From Synanceia verrucosa (Eukaryota; Chordata; Actinopteri; Perciformes; Synanceiidae), in contig CM056551.1 in assembly GCA_029721515.1 (NCBI GenBank), positions 26,460,437-26,524,436 on the forward strand: a stretch of DNA of 64,000 nucleotides. Reading direction: 5' to 3'. Below the pieces are notes generated by a model. That model saw only the letters and a program-made list of their open reading frames with translations, searched no databases and had not been told where the DNA came from. Below are positions 1 to 12,976 of the stretch, piece after piece. A program made the position numbers and the translations under genes. Within the stretch, counting starts at the first letter, position 1, and every line of letters begins with the position of its first letter.

Positions 1-3000
1 ACACCACAGTGATAGTTAAAAAACACACCTTTTCCTGAGCTTTACTGGTAATAAAGCAGGATCATGTTTACTTGTGGCATCCCTCTCTTGTATTCAGGCT
101 ATATTAAAGAAGTTAACCTCTCTCCCCTGTAGATAATGATATTTCAGAGGTCGTAGCAGCACGGTGACACTCGGAGAGATTCATCTCTTATTCAACAGAA
201 CCAATCTCACTCTGTGTCTATCAGACAGCCGGGAGCAGGAAGAAGACCATTTATTTAAGAGGGGTGTGCTAGAGATGTTGTGTTGTTTTCAAGTGGTGCA
301 TCTCACATTATCAATCCTAGAAATGGGGATACATAGAACACATCAAATCACAACAGGGGGAATAAACCCCCCCCCCAATTAATGATTTTGTAGTTTCAGA
401 TCACGTCAGATAAAAGGAAACTCAGTGTCGCTGAAGACTGGCAGAAACAGAATAATAGGACGTCATCACAGAAAGACGAAAGCACACCTAAACTAGCTTT
501 CTGTCGACCACGCCTAGCTGTCTCAAGGAGGTTAAACATAAACTGATGAACAGGCAGCGTCCTTAGTTTAACACATGTAGATTTCTGAAATAGAGCCGTG
601 TTTTGCTGTGCTTCTTCACAGGCCACCGGGGAGAACCTTCCCTCCTTTGTTCGAATAATAAGAACATTAACTTTCATGACTCCTATTAGAATAAGACATC
701 ATTGTATCATCAATTGAAACTTGTTTATCCTTGCACTCTCTGAGGGGAGCAAATAAATGATCCACAGCAGATGTCTGGCAGCACAGCAAACGCAGTCTTG
801 TTAGTGTAAGTGACTGAAAAGGCAGGCAGAATTGAGCTCAGATAATGTACTTAAGCGACAGTAACAAACATCAGACCTTGAAGGCAGGATTGTTGTTGGT
901 TCAATGGAAATCGACAAGAGAGTCGAGTTTGGTGCTGAACACAAAGAGGCCGAAGCTGGGCCAAAGTTTTACTGAAGTGGGCCAGACTTGGCTGAAGCGG
1001 GCCTGAACGGGGGCGGCACGGTCCAGCTGGAGGAGAGGTTAGTGGAGCGGCTGTCCAGTGGTTCAGGCCACATTACATTGATGGATTGCAGATTGTAAAT
1101 CTTCCCTGGCCATCTGCAGGCTCTAATGTGGGCCGCTGGGGGGTCCAGGATGAAAAGAAAATAGGAGAAAGATGAGCACCTAAGATTTATCTGACCAAGC
1201 AGGGATGAAGCCGCTTTTGTGTCTGCAGCGACGGACGGGTTTTTACTACCTCTGATTGGGGAGCTGAGATTGAATTCAGTGCTCAACCCAAAAAGATGTC
1301 CTGGGGCAAACATAACACACAAAGCCCACTTGATGGCTCTGACGTGCTTACACACAAACAGGATGAGAGTGAGAACGTGCCGAGACGAAGAAGGAAGCGA
1401 AGGAGTGGAGATGAGAGGGGAAATGTGCAGTATTGTGTTACACAGTTATAATTGATTTTCCAAGTGCATTACAATGAAGGTTTTCAGCAAACATATTCTG
1501 CTATAATGCGAGGAGAAAGGGGTTGATAAGCTAATGATACGAGACATATAAAAATGGAAAAAGCTTTAAGAGGGGAGAGGAGACTGGAGCAGTTGATTGC
1601 AGCAGCTGATCAGGGCGGATAGAGATAGAAATGAGAGGACGCGAACTAACAGATTGGACAGCCACTTATAGAGACATGCTGGAGAGCTTTCAATTAATCC
1701 AGCCTAATTCAGGAGAACCTCTCGCTCAGAATAATTAACCCAGCCCATCAGCAGTGCAATCAACAGCTCATAACATCACAATAGTTTACACGTATCTATC
1801 ACCTTACCTTGCTGGTGGTTGTACTTTACATTAATGAGCAAGCGAGGCATTGACTGAATGAAAGAAGAGATAAATAGGCGGGTGGCTGCATTGATTGATT
1901 AATGGATGTAATAAACACAGCGCATCACTTTCCGAAAAAGTCATAAATAATGTTTCCCCTATTATATTTTGGCACCTGTTGGCTGCACAGAAAACTAATT
2001 TGAATGTTTGGAGAGAAGTTACGAAGCACCATGCAACATTTAATTTGGGGAATACAAAACAAAACACAAAAAGACCAAATGATCTTATGTTGTTTACTTG
2101 ATGCCTCATGCACCTTGAGAAAAAAAAAACACAATCTCATAACTGTTTAGTTGATGTCAACAACAGTTAAAGCATTGCATTGCTTTTGGTGATCCTGCTG
2201 TTTGACTGTAAATAGGCTTTTAATAGGGCTTTTACGCTATGGGTATCATAAATTAGACCCCACTGACGGCAGTGGAGTGGAAATAACCATCCATTCTTTC
2301 CGCACACGTAACACACACAGGGAAAGGAAGGACGGGATAAAGAGAAAGAAGTCAAGAGAAACAAAGGTAAAATGTGAGATAGCGGACACCTGGGAGATGG
2401 AGAGAAACAGGAAATTGTGTGTCCGAGTGAGAAAAGAGAAAGAGCGATGATAACAAGAAAGAGGGCATGTATGAATGAGACGAAGTGGATAAAATGCTCA
2501 CGTATACTATCTGCATTCTGATGTTTTTTTTTTTTTCCTGAAGAGTAAGGGATCTACTTTCCCCAGTAATTGCTCCCTGTCAGCCTAATTTGAATTCTGC
2601 ATTTCATATATCATCCCATACTCAAGGGACACTGCGCTGCAGAGGGGAGTTCAGCCCAGGTTAGGAAGAGGCTCTTGGCTCCGGGTATGTTCTCAGTAAT
2701 TAGGAAAGGTGCCAAAGTTTGGATTTAATATGGCCCTGGGTGAGCGTGCGAGAGCTTGTTAGGGAAGTGTTTAGTCCGGACCCCGAGGAGCATGTCAAGC
2801 ATCTCTGTGTCAAAGGGCTCATCAGTCATTAGCTCTGTACTCTGAGTCGCTGTGGGGTTTCCAGAGGGTAGGAAGACGGCACACTCGATCTACAAAATCA
2901 TCTCCCTGAGCCTTACTGAGCAAGTTAGACGTAGAGATGTCATCAGAGGAAGACCGCCGGAGTTCATAAAGTCTTCTCTTCTCAGGGATCAACTGAATTT

Positions 3001-3349
3001 TACCTCTGAGCAGGAAATTATTGCTGTAAAATGAACCAGTGAGCGGATGTGAGAGGGAGTGAGAGATAGAGCGGAGATGGAAATGATGGGAAGACTAAAT
3101 ATTTGTATATGTGAGGATGCATTTGTGTGGAGGTGGGCAAAGGGTGTCCAAAGGAATTCTAAATGATTGTAAACACACTTCTAAATAGTTGAGCTGTTTA
3201 TGAGCATCTCCCTTCCTTCAAGTCAGCTTCCTCTGGTGAAATTCAAAGCTCGAACGTCCTCAGTGGCCCCTTCAGTGTTAATATGCATGCTGTTTAGCTC
3301 CTTCAACCGTCACTGGCAATAATGCAGAATGTGTTGGAATAATCTAATA

Positions 3350-3351
<2 letters not shown>

Positions 3352-3387
<36 letters not shown>
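3352..3387. repeat. (GT)n microsatellite
   Basis: An uninterrupted GT dinucleotide run of about 18 units inside the gfra2 intron. The reading frame across it is a repeat artefact, not a protein. Confidence 0.95.
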
Positions 3388-3388
<1 letters not shown>

Positions 3389-4443
3389 TGATGAACCTAC
3401 GAAATATCAATAATCTGTTTCCTTGTTCCTATAACCGCCTTGCAAGTAGGGAATGGCTAAAAATACTAACAAACAGAAACAACAAGCATGTGCTGTGGAT
3501 TATTCCCTCTTGTTTAATGCAAACTTATGAGAAAAAAAAGCTGACTGCAGCAAAGGTTCTCTGCTAAGTGAGCCTCAAACAACAACTCTCATTACTGACC
3601 CACAGAGAGACGAGCAAAGCCTGGACTGAGGCTAAACTGATTAGAAAATTCACACAGAATAATGAAGCAAAGTAATATAAGTACGCACAAGAGCACACAA
3701 ACCCAGCAAACAGAGGCACAGCTACTGTACGCTCACATCCGTAATAACCAAAAACCCTCACTGTACACATGGGGAAAAAAAGATCTTCCTGTTTGTCTAA
3801 GTAATAGTAATTGTTATGAGGACAATGTGAAAATGTCAACTATTTCAACAGCATGCTGAGCACGGCTGTTGCACTGGTCCTTTCTCCCCCCAGCTGTAGA
3901 AACAGCTTTCTGGATTTAATTGGATGGTGGGCACAGTGAGCTGAGAGGTGAGAGGCTTAGAGCTGAGAGTTGGAAGGTCTAGCTGGGATGTTAAACTTAA
4001 TTCCTGGAGGGATCTCTGAATGCAGGATTCTACCCTGCCCTCTGCTCCTAATAAGTTAATTAGCTCAGTGTCGGGTCAAAAGAACAGAATACATTTTGCA
4101 AGGAGCGTATTAACAATTACAGCTAATCATATCTTTGCCTGCTGTACGTAACGTGGAATTCATTTTGGCTTTGATCAAGGTACATTGTGCAGGAAGGATT
4201 CGCCCACATGTCCCTCGTCTTATTGATTTGAGCAGAGCTACTGACTCAAACAGCATCTTTGCCTTGAAACCAAGAAAACAGTGCTTATACATCGTAACTC
4301 TAGTTCCATGACCATGGCCAAAGATGTCTAGTGGGGATCAGCTTGCAAGAAAAAAACATATTTATATTTATATTTTGGTGAAGATTCCAAACTGAACAGA
4401 GACTTTTGGACTGCCAATCCAGCAGAGGCAACTGTTAAGATAA

Positions 4444-4764
4444 TTAACTCATTGAGTGCCAGCCGTTTTATAAAACACAAAGTGTCTTATAAGGTAGAGG
4501 CCATTCCCACCAAAAATGTCAGTTTTTGTCCAGAGTTCGTCCATTTTCTTCTCTAATCGTGATCATTTCCACATCCTGCTTTGATCTCCGTGGTGTATAC
4601 CATCTTTTTATGCTCTGACTACATCTCCCAGGAGCCCCAAAATTACTCACAGGCTGTAGAAGACCGAGACTGGCGACGTACTTTGACGTATTATTACGTC
4701 GATGGCACTCAAGCATTGTATTTTAAATATTGTCGAAATACGTCAATGACACCCAAAGAGATAA
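4444..4764 (+). mobile_element. TTAA-flanked MITE-like element, copy 1
   Basis: A roughly 320 bp element with imperfect terminal inverted repeats. It begins TTAACTCATTGAGTGCC, and the reverse complement of its other end reads TTATCTCTTTGGGTGTC. The inside contains a segment (about 4610-4700) that recurs in copies 2 and 3. There is no coding capacity, so it is a non-autonomous DNA transposon. TTAA at the termini resembles piggyBac target choice, but assignment to that superfamily is inference. Confidence 0.65.
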
Positions 4765-5639
4765 ACAGGACAAACTATAAAAAAAAGTTGCAAAAATGAA
4801 CAACAAAATGTTTCTGTACACATCAAACAAACCAGTATGATAACACCAGGCACCAAATGTGATTCATTTTGTGAGCTAACTAAACTGGTGGGGGAGGAGG
4901 TGTCTGTCATCATCTTGTTTGGGACTGCAAACAAGACAAATGTACCTTCCTGCTGCATCTCCATGCTTCATCTTTTTGTTTGATTTCGTTAGATTCCCAC
5001 TGGCGTTTAGTCCAATTTGATTAAAACAGAGAAAATATGCATTAATATTACTTAATGTGCTCAATTGTTACAGCAACTAAATGGGCTTTGGGTAGAGAAC
5101 TGATTATCAATAGATTTCCTCTGAGAAATACTCACACAGTGCTCTCTATCACTTGATTATGAAGATTCTTCAAGTTACCAAACCTGACATGCATGTGTAT
5201 TTCTTTCCTTTTAAACACACTGTTAATGACACAGTTACTGTTAGTGACCCTCAGTGTCAAGTGAACAGGCAGTAGTGGTGCAAATGGTGTAATTATTTGG
5301 TGTTTTCATGAACATGTAGGAGCAGACTGAAGTACATTTTTGGTTCAGTCCTTTGACAAGTTTACTGCTGTAACTGGAGAAAAAAATCCAATCTGTAATA
5401 CATGAGTGGTTTTGACCTGCTGAAAGCTGAAATACCAAGAAGAAAATACTGATAGGTTGATAAAATGGAGGTAAAGGCAACTCCAGGCCGCAGTAAGGTG
5501 AAAAACAACAATAAATACAATGATTTAAAGCTGAGTCACTCATGTTAGAAAACACTGTTCTTGCTCATCTTGGGTTCAGTACAGAGCACGTGTGAGGTGC
5601 ATTTTACATTGTTTTATTTGTTTAACATAGTAATAATTT

Positions 5640-6664
5640 TCATTGTGACAATACCAACACATTAGATATGGCTCCCATCTTTTACAATCGCTCTTAAGAG
5701 ATAAGATCACAGTTATGAAGGTCTTAGCAAAGAAGGGTCACTAAAATAAGAATGATTCCCAGATGAGTTCATAATGCCCCTCTTAGGATCGCTCTTTAAG
5801 ACGCTCTTAACCTCCATTCCGTCCATTTCACCTGACCAATTTATACTTACATACTTCTTGCTCTTTGGTGAATTATTTGTTTGCTCAATTACAATTTTTT
5901 GCAAAAATTTGCAAATTTTATCAGCATGTTTGATCGTTAGTTACGAGTGCGTTGTTAGTATCCTAGATTTTTTGAATAGAGTTCTGCTGCATGACCTGCC
6001 AGCATGTCTCTGGCAATGCATTTCGGGCAGTTTGTCCAAGTAGAGTTACCTAATGAGGATTAATCACATTAACGCGCAAATTTGGATAAAATATGACAGA
6101 TAAAAGGACAAATTAACTGAAGGAACTGCACTGTATTCTGACCACACTGTATACGCTTACATGAATGTTGTCTGCTAATGATCATATTAATGTGACCAGT
6201 TCAGGTCATAGGACCAGGTTTTTTGAGCCTTAGGGCCTTCATAAAACACTGATTCAAGATTCAAAGTGTTTATTGCCATATGCACAGTAAGGATGCGTTT
6301 CCCTAAAGAATGAAATTCATTCTTTTCTTTCACCAATCAAAGCTAAAATATATAAATCTGAAGCACAATATAGATCAAAATATATATGGTGCACACTCCT
6401 AATAACTCCTTGCTTAGTGTAATATTAATTTGTTTGTCATGGCTGGATCTGTGGGAGACTGGTCCCACACTTAACACTGTTAAGTGTGGGTCAGCTCTGT
6501 CTTAGTTCCTTCTTAGGGAAAGTTCAGTTCCTTCTTAAGGAAAGATCTTGTTAAGCTAAGAGCGATCTGGGAAACGTGTTTTTCTTTCACGGGAGCCCTA
6601 AGAGCGTTTGTAAGACACTCTTCGTGCTAAGATCATCTTAACTGGATCTGGGAAACGCAGCCAT
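5640..6664. mobile_element. Composite of MITE-like and hAT-related fragments
   Basis: Positions 6291-6664 are bounded by inverted copies of a GCGTTTCCC motif (left GGATGCGTTTCCCTA, right CTGGGAAACGCAGCC), a common style of terminus in teleost MITEs. Positions about 5920-6080 match a second segment at about 60436-60605, which shares the stretches around GATCRTTAGTTACGA and CATTTCGGGCAGTTTGTCCA. At 5663-5820 lie further CGCTCTTAAG-type motifs, like those near 6590-6640. I read this as nested or fragmented DNA-transposon remnants without a transposase. Confidence 0.5.
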
Positions 6665-8551
6665 TGATGCTCATCATCGCTGTCATTCAATCACACTCTA
6701 AAGGTGCTTTTCCACAGGCGTGGTACGGTGCGGTACAGTACGACAGATCTATGCACACTTTTCCACTAGTACCTGGTACCTGATATGAGGTGCTTTTTTT
6801 GTACCTCCTCAGCCCTGGTTCCAAGCGAGCTGAAGCGATACTAAAACGTGATGTCAGCTGATTGCCTTCCACTGGCCAACGAGTGTCGTCATTGGTTGCG
6901 CAACATCCGACAAACTGTAAAAGCCAAACCCAACTCGACCCCGCCATTTTTAAAACCGGCACAAGCATGTATTTCTATTACAAAAATGGATATTTCATCA
7001 AAGGTAATATTTTACTCTTATATCCACAGTCTTATCTCTTAAGTTAATTTGGAAGGACAAGCATCCTCGCTTCAAACTGTCAACCCTGCAATGTGGCGAG
7101 AGGAAGGAAGATGAGCTGTCCCTAATGTAAATATGTCCCATTATCAGCCTGTTTAAAGCCCCAAAATGCATCAGTTTCATGGCAATATAGACTATAAATG
7201 CAAATGCAATATGGAACAAACAAATATATTTATTCTCTTGACAGGGTCTGAAGATGGCATGAGTATGTACTGTAAACAACATACAGTATATTACAAGTAC
7301 ATGGACTAAGTCTCGAAATGCTTGTGCATAACAAAGTGCAAACATGAATCGTTGCTGGAATCAGACTGTGATTATTACAGCTTTAAGTTTTAATGAGGGT
7401 GACTTACTGCAAAGCCCTGGCTGTGTTAAGAGAGCAATAGATTTTGAAACCATCGTCATATTTCAGGCTCGGTGTTAGTTGTGGTTGCTGATTATACTTG
7501 ACACACAGGAGCTGTCAGTGTTTTTCACGATATTCCCACTTGCCGGTAACCAGGGATCACTTCCACTTCCAGCCAGCTTTCAGTATTGTCCTATTCACAC
7601 TCGCCTCCCTGTATAACCTTTGCTCTGTTTCCATCTATCATCTCCATCATCTATCAGATAACCATGCCCTCTGCCCTGACACTGACAGCATGACATAGCG
7701 ACTGCGAGTCACAGGTCAGGGGAGTGAGCAACACCCAACAATACCCTGACTGCTTAAGCAGAGTGTCGGCAGGTGGGCAGGTGTGCAGCATCACGCCTCG
7801 TGACAGTGGGCCAAAAGGTGGAAGAATCTATCTGACACTGCACTTCTTGGATGGGATGGAGAATTTACTTCCTGCTGATAGCAAGGCCAGGTGCCTGGAC
7901 TGTGTGTCCATTTAAAGCAGTAATATGGAGCAAGCCTGCTGCCCTCATAGGATTTCTCCCTGGATTACATAATTTCTTGACAGCAAGACTTTTTTTTTCA
8001 TACAACCTGATAACCTGGCTTAATCTGACCTGCCAGATGGTTGCCACAAAGAACATCCGAGAAACTTCGTCACTTTCAAAAAATACTTGGCTGGTATTTG
8101 GATGAGTTGTCTGTCAGTCAAACTCTGGCCAAAGTCAGTTCAGTGCCGTTCTTTTGCTCTTCTGTCAATGAAGGAATACTCTCCAGCTCTGCTGCCATTA
8201 CATCTCAAAGTTAGAAAATTGTCAGTGCTTGAAGCAAAATTATTGCAGGAATTTGCGCCTTTTGTCACAATGAGTTTGTGTTGTGACACAACCTACTGTA
8301 CTATCACCTATGGGTACCGAACTTTGATACTTTTGTAGTACCAAATGAAAAGCTCCGAATCTATCATTTGTCTGTGCCAAAGTCCGATTCCCAAGTGTCT
8401 TGCTATGGAAGAAGGACATGTCACCTTCAGATTCATAGAGACACTGATCCGTCCCCCTACTTTCCCAGCATAAGGAGACAAATATCGCTGGTAAAACAGG
8501 GTGTTAATATCACTGCAGCAGCACTGGGAGGTTGGCGTTCATTTCTGACTC

Positions 8552-8817
8552 ATGGTGCATTCAGTTGCGCACAAATTTTGGAATTTCCATACTCCAAGTC
8601 AGAATTTAAATCAGAACCTCCGTAACGTCGGCTCCTCACCTCGGAAAGTCAGATTAATCTCACCAACCTGACATAGAATTCATGCTATATGCTGCTGACG
8701 TAAACAGTAGCTACATGTTTTGTTGTATGTCTGTAAGGCTGGAAGAGCTGGGAGCACTAAACTTTGAGGTTACGATGATCTGATCTCCAACTTCCGACTT
8801 CCAGTGAACACACCATA
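8552..8817. mobile_element. Possible short foldback/MITE-like element
   Basis: About 265 bp with short inverted ends: left ATGGTGCATTCA, right TGAACACACCAT. Subterminal sequences are also related in inverted orientation (around CTCCAAGTCAGAA and CTTCCGACTTCCAG). No target duplication could be assigned, so this remains tentative. Confidence 0.35.
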
Positions 8818-8908
8818 AGGCAAACACTCACTCCCCTGAGTCCTAAAGAGGAACTAGTCGCAGCCTGTGCCTGCTGATCATCATCAGACCATTGTCTACT
8901 ATGTCTAC

Positions 8909-8963
8909 CATGATGATGATGATGATGATGATGATACTACTACTACTAATAATAATAATAATA
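8909..8963. repeat. Compound (ATG)n-(ACT)n-(AAT)n microsatellite
   Basis: Adjacent trinucleotide runs of ATG, then ACT, then AAT units, within the gfra2 intron. Confidence 0.9.
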
Positions 8964-11900
8964 CAACAATATTGGTAATGACCATGATTAAAGCCTTAAT
9001 TGCACAAATCGAAAAAGTATCATTCTAGACCCAGTATTGAAACAAAGGTATCGAAATTGGCATCATATCAAAAAATTTTGAGTGATACCCAACCCTCACC
9101 CTCAGCTTTACACTGCCATCACAGCAAAGAGGCTAGTGACAAAAGGCCCACCCTTGTGGACAATTACACAGTCAATCCTGGATGCAACTGAGGTGATGAA
9201 ACACTGCTGATAGAGGAGCACAGTGTCGGTGAAGCTAAGGCAGGAGAAGCAACATTGGCTATGTGGTCGTTGTTACAGAAGAGTAACCACTCACCGTATT
9301 TAAGGGACACATCCCACAGGGTTAAAAGTGCTCATTGTCTTTTTGTCTGTGTGTTCAGTGCATGCTAATTTTCATTTTGAAGATATGCAAAACTGAGAGG
9401 CTAAGACTACACGGTCCCATTAGAAGGAGAATCCTGTGTGAAATAGTTTTGCAGGTATCACTTGGGGCAATGCAGAAACCGAGTCTCCATATGTTCTGTT
9501 TAATTTAAACTTCAGAGTGAGAGTGCATGCAGCGGTATATAATTCTTTTTCATTTCTATCACAACTTCTGTCCCTTATCTCCCTCCCAGACAAAAACTTT
9601 TAAAGGAGCAGAGATTATTTTTCAATTTCCTACCTTTCCTCTTGGAGAGTATACATTCCCCTGTCCTCATCAACCAACCAGATATCTTATATTCCCTGGG
9701 TCTCCATGCAGTTTAACATTTATAGACGTGATTAGGAAGACTTTTGTGTGGCATAGTAATCGAAATGAGAATTATTTTCATAAAACAAGTGTGTAATTAC
9801 TTATCCGTTTGCCTGTGGTTTTCTCTCAGCGCCACAATCAATTACTCTGCCCTCAGAAATGATAAATAATGAGGAAAGCTTGCGGCTAAACAGATTTCAG
9901 AGAGCAAATCCGATATTTCACCTTGGAGAGAATGGAGGAAACAGCTGAAGCAAAATGGATGCAGTAATGAGTCCCCTGTTGTATCTTAATATATCTAGGT
10001 ATACACTGCGCTGCACTCGCTGTTTCACCGGGGCACTTGTACTCCTACATTGCTCCACTAAAGATAAGCTTCTGTAGTTACCGTCTTGCATGATTGTTAG
10101 CAGGGCATCAATTTTTATGCTTTTCAAACCATAAATATCATCCAGTCTTTACCAAATTTGGTTCATAACACATCTTGTTGCCTTATCATTGAAGGGCTGT
10201 TTGACATATGAGCCCATGGTGCGACTGCAGATATATTTAAATGATAGGTTTGTAGAAAGTTTGTAAGAAATGAATAACTAATCCACAGGATTGTTAATAA
10301 CTATGCAACATCTCAAATTTTTCTATCCTTATAACAACATTTTTTGTGGTTCTTAAGCTTTGGTGGAAGAACGTTCTTTCTGAATGCTTCCTAGATGAAT
10401 ATGCGCTTAAATCAGTGACGGCAGTTTGCCATCATTTCTCCAAACTCCAAAATAATCAAAGCCTGCACGTTTCATATTTATTCTGGTGCTCTCTCCTTCT
10501 TTTGACATATCAAACAAGAGCATTTACAAAAACGTGAAAAAGTGATACACTGCTGATTTCGAACTAATGGGATTATACGAAAAGCGTGTCTTTCTTGTAC
10601 CTCCCAGTTATAAAACAAAGCAAGATACATCAGCCAAAAGAAAAGGGAAATGTGCTGTTTTCAGTGTTTGTAGATTGCTTTGGGCAAAAAAAAGAAGAGA
10701 ACATCCTCTGGAAATTTCTGTCAGAAGTGGATGAAAGAAAGCCATTGAATTTTCAAGTGACTGAAGCCTGTAGCTCTGGCAGTGGACAGATGTCCCATCA
10801 CACCTATTGGATAACTTGCTTCTACGCACTGCATTAACCATTGTAGCTGTGTCTTATAATAAGATCTGCATTGATTAGTCATATCATGACGGCAATAACC
10901 AGTAAATTGAATAGCAGGCTATAGCTCCCCTGATGAGTGTTGGGCTGTTTAATTAGTAAACCAGATAGGAAATCACACTGGAAAAGAAATCAATAACTGG
11001 GAAAAAAATGTGGGGTAATACACTGGGAGAATATGGTTTAAACTCTAAACAACCGCTGTATGTCACAAGACAGATGGACGCAGGCTCTTCAAAGCGCCAC
11101 GGTGTTGTTTATCCCAAAGAAACCTCCATTTCACCCTTTCTAGAAGACATATTTACGTCATATTTCCACTCCTGTTAAGCTTAAATCTGCAATACCTGAA
11201 GAGATTGAGGCTAGGCGGAAGGCGTCGGGGTGTCGGTTTGGTGCCACAGGTTCATACGGGGATGAGTCATCCATGTCTCCACCTGAAACAACAGTAAGGA
11301 TGTATGGCATTACATTCCCATTAGAGCACATCATTTACAGAGAGTCAGGAATTCATTCTGGCTCCAATAAAAACACAGACAGAAATTTCAGTTTCATCTC
11401 TAATGGACACACTGTGATAAATGAGCTCAATGTTTTATATCTAAATGTAACACTGTCATCATGTGATTTTCACAGTACTGGGCTGGCTGACCAACATCTG
11501 ACTCCGACTATGAGCGGTTAGTTTATTTTCACTGGTAAACAGGATGTTCATCATGAAAGCACTTCTCTTCGGAGACTCCTGTTGTGGTTTGATTCGGGGG
11601 AGCAGCTGAAGGACTAAAGCATGAGCAATGTGTCTTCCCTGCTAACAATGTGTTGGCAGAATTGTATGTAAAAAAAAATTAAAATCAAATTAGCACTCAA
11701 CTGACTGAGTCTCTCCCATGTGCCTGCTTCTCTGTAGGCCCTAATCCCGCATTTAAAATTCATAGCCATTCGGTGTGATTGAGACAAACCCTCCAGTGTG
11801 TAATAGCTTTGCATTCTGATCCCAACAGAAACACAGCGAGGGTGTTGTGAGGAAGGCTGCTGCGAATGAGAAAATCTGAAAACTGCATGCTGGACTGCAA

Positions 11901-12261
11901 GACAACTAATCAGTAGATCCAATCAATATATAAACTACATTTTTCTTTATAAAACTCCATATCTCAGATGATTTCCAAAAGGATAATATGAGGAAATGCT
12001 TGTATCTGCACTGATAATAGGTAAGGTGTGTTTACCAGTACACACAGTATTATTCATGTATCCTGCAAACATATTTAATCATTAAATAAAAGTCATAAAT
12101 CAGAAATAAAAGCCATGAAGGCTTTTCGATTGTGTTGGTGCTTCACTAACAGTCAAATTTGATGTGCCACTCTGCATGTCCTGATTTTGTAAAAAAAAAA
12201 ACAATAACAATATTTTGTATGACTACCCTGGAGCAACAGCTGCCTGCTCACTGGCAAACCA

Positions 12262-12976
12262 TTAACTCTTTGAATGCCACTGACGTATTTCAATGTCTAA
12301 GTGGTTTTTCGGCAGTGGGTTGCCGATCGTGGTCCCCAGTAGCCTGTGAGTAAATCTGGGGCTTCTGGGAGATGTAGTCGAAGCACAACAGAGACAGTGT
12401 ACGTCACGGAGATCAAAGCAGGAAGTGGAGACCATCATGATTAGAGAGTAAAACACAGAATCTGGACAAAAGTGGCATTTAGGGTGAAAGTGAACAAAAC
12501 AAGGTAAACACAAACATTTTTTTTCATGATGAAATAGAGAGTGTCTTCTTTAATTTGAGCTATTCAGTGTTTTCAGAGATATAGCCTTTCTGTGTGGAGT
12601 TTGCATGTTCTCTGTGTGTCTACGTGGGTTCTCTCCGGGTACACCGGCTTCCTCCCACCATCCAAAAACATGGATTAGGTTAATTGGCTAATTTCAATTG
12701 CCCGTAGGTGTGAATGTGAGTGTGAGTGGTTGTCTGTCTCTATGTGTCCTGTGATGAACTGGAGACTTCATGAATGAATGTACCCTGTCTTCCGCCCTAA
12801 GACAGCTGGGATAGGCTCCAGCCCTCCAAGACCCTATGAGGATAAGCGGTAGATAATGGATGGATGGATGGACAGTACAAAATATTCTGTGGGTCTTGAA
12901 ATATGACTCAAATGGGCAAAAATGCGGGAACAAGGCACTTTGTGTTTTATAAAATGGCTGGCACTCAAAGAGTTAA
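12262..12976 (-). mobile_element. TTAA-flanked MITE-like element, copy 2, with nested retroposon
   Basis: It starts TTAACTCTTTGAATGCCA and ends with the inverse, TGGCACTCAAAGAGTTAA. It is in inverted orientation relative to copy 1 (4444-4764). The stretch 12340-12495 matches the reverse complement of copy 1. The extra length comes from inserted sequence at about 12500-12925, including the retroposon at 12592-12872. It has no open frame of its own. Confidence 0.65.
12592..12872 (+). mobile_element. Non-LTR retroposon 3' segment with (GGAT)n tail
   Basis: A sequence shared with 55021-55144 and 63613-63855 in this window (landmarks CTTCCTCCCACCATCCAAAAAC, GTGATGAACTGG and GACAGCTGGGATAGGCTCCA) that ends in GGATGGATGGATGGA. 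The polar structure with a simple 3' tail and variable 5' ends is typical of LINE-mobilised retroposons in teleosts. This copy sits inside MITE copy 2, so it is younger than that MITE. Confidence 0.7.

Noticed and set aside
8368..8625. Frames at 7.5-8.6 kb considered as a possible small gene
   Set aside because: No start context, splice model or family likeness, and part overlaps a MITE-like foldback.
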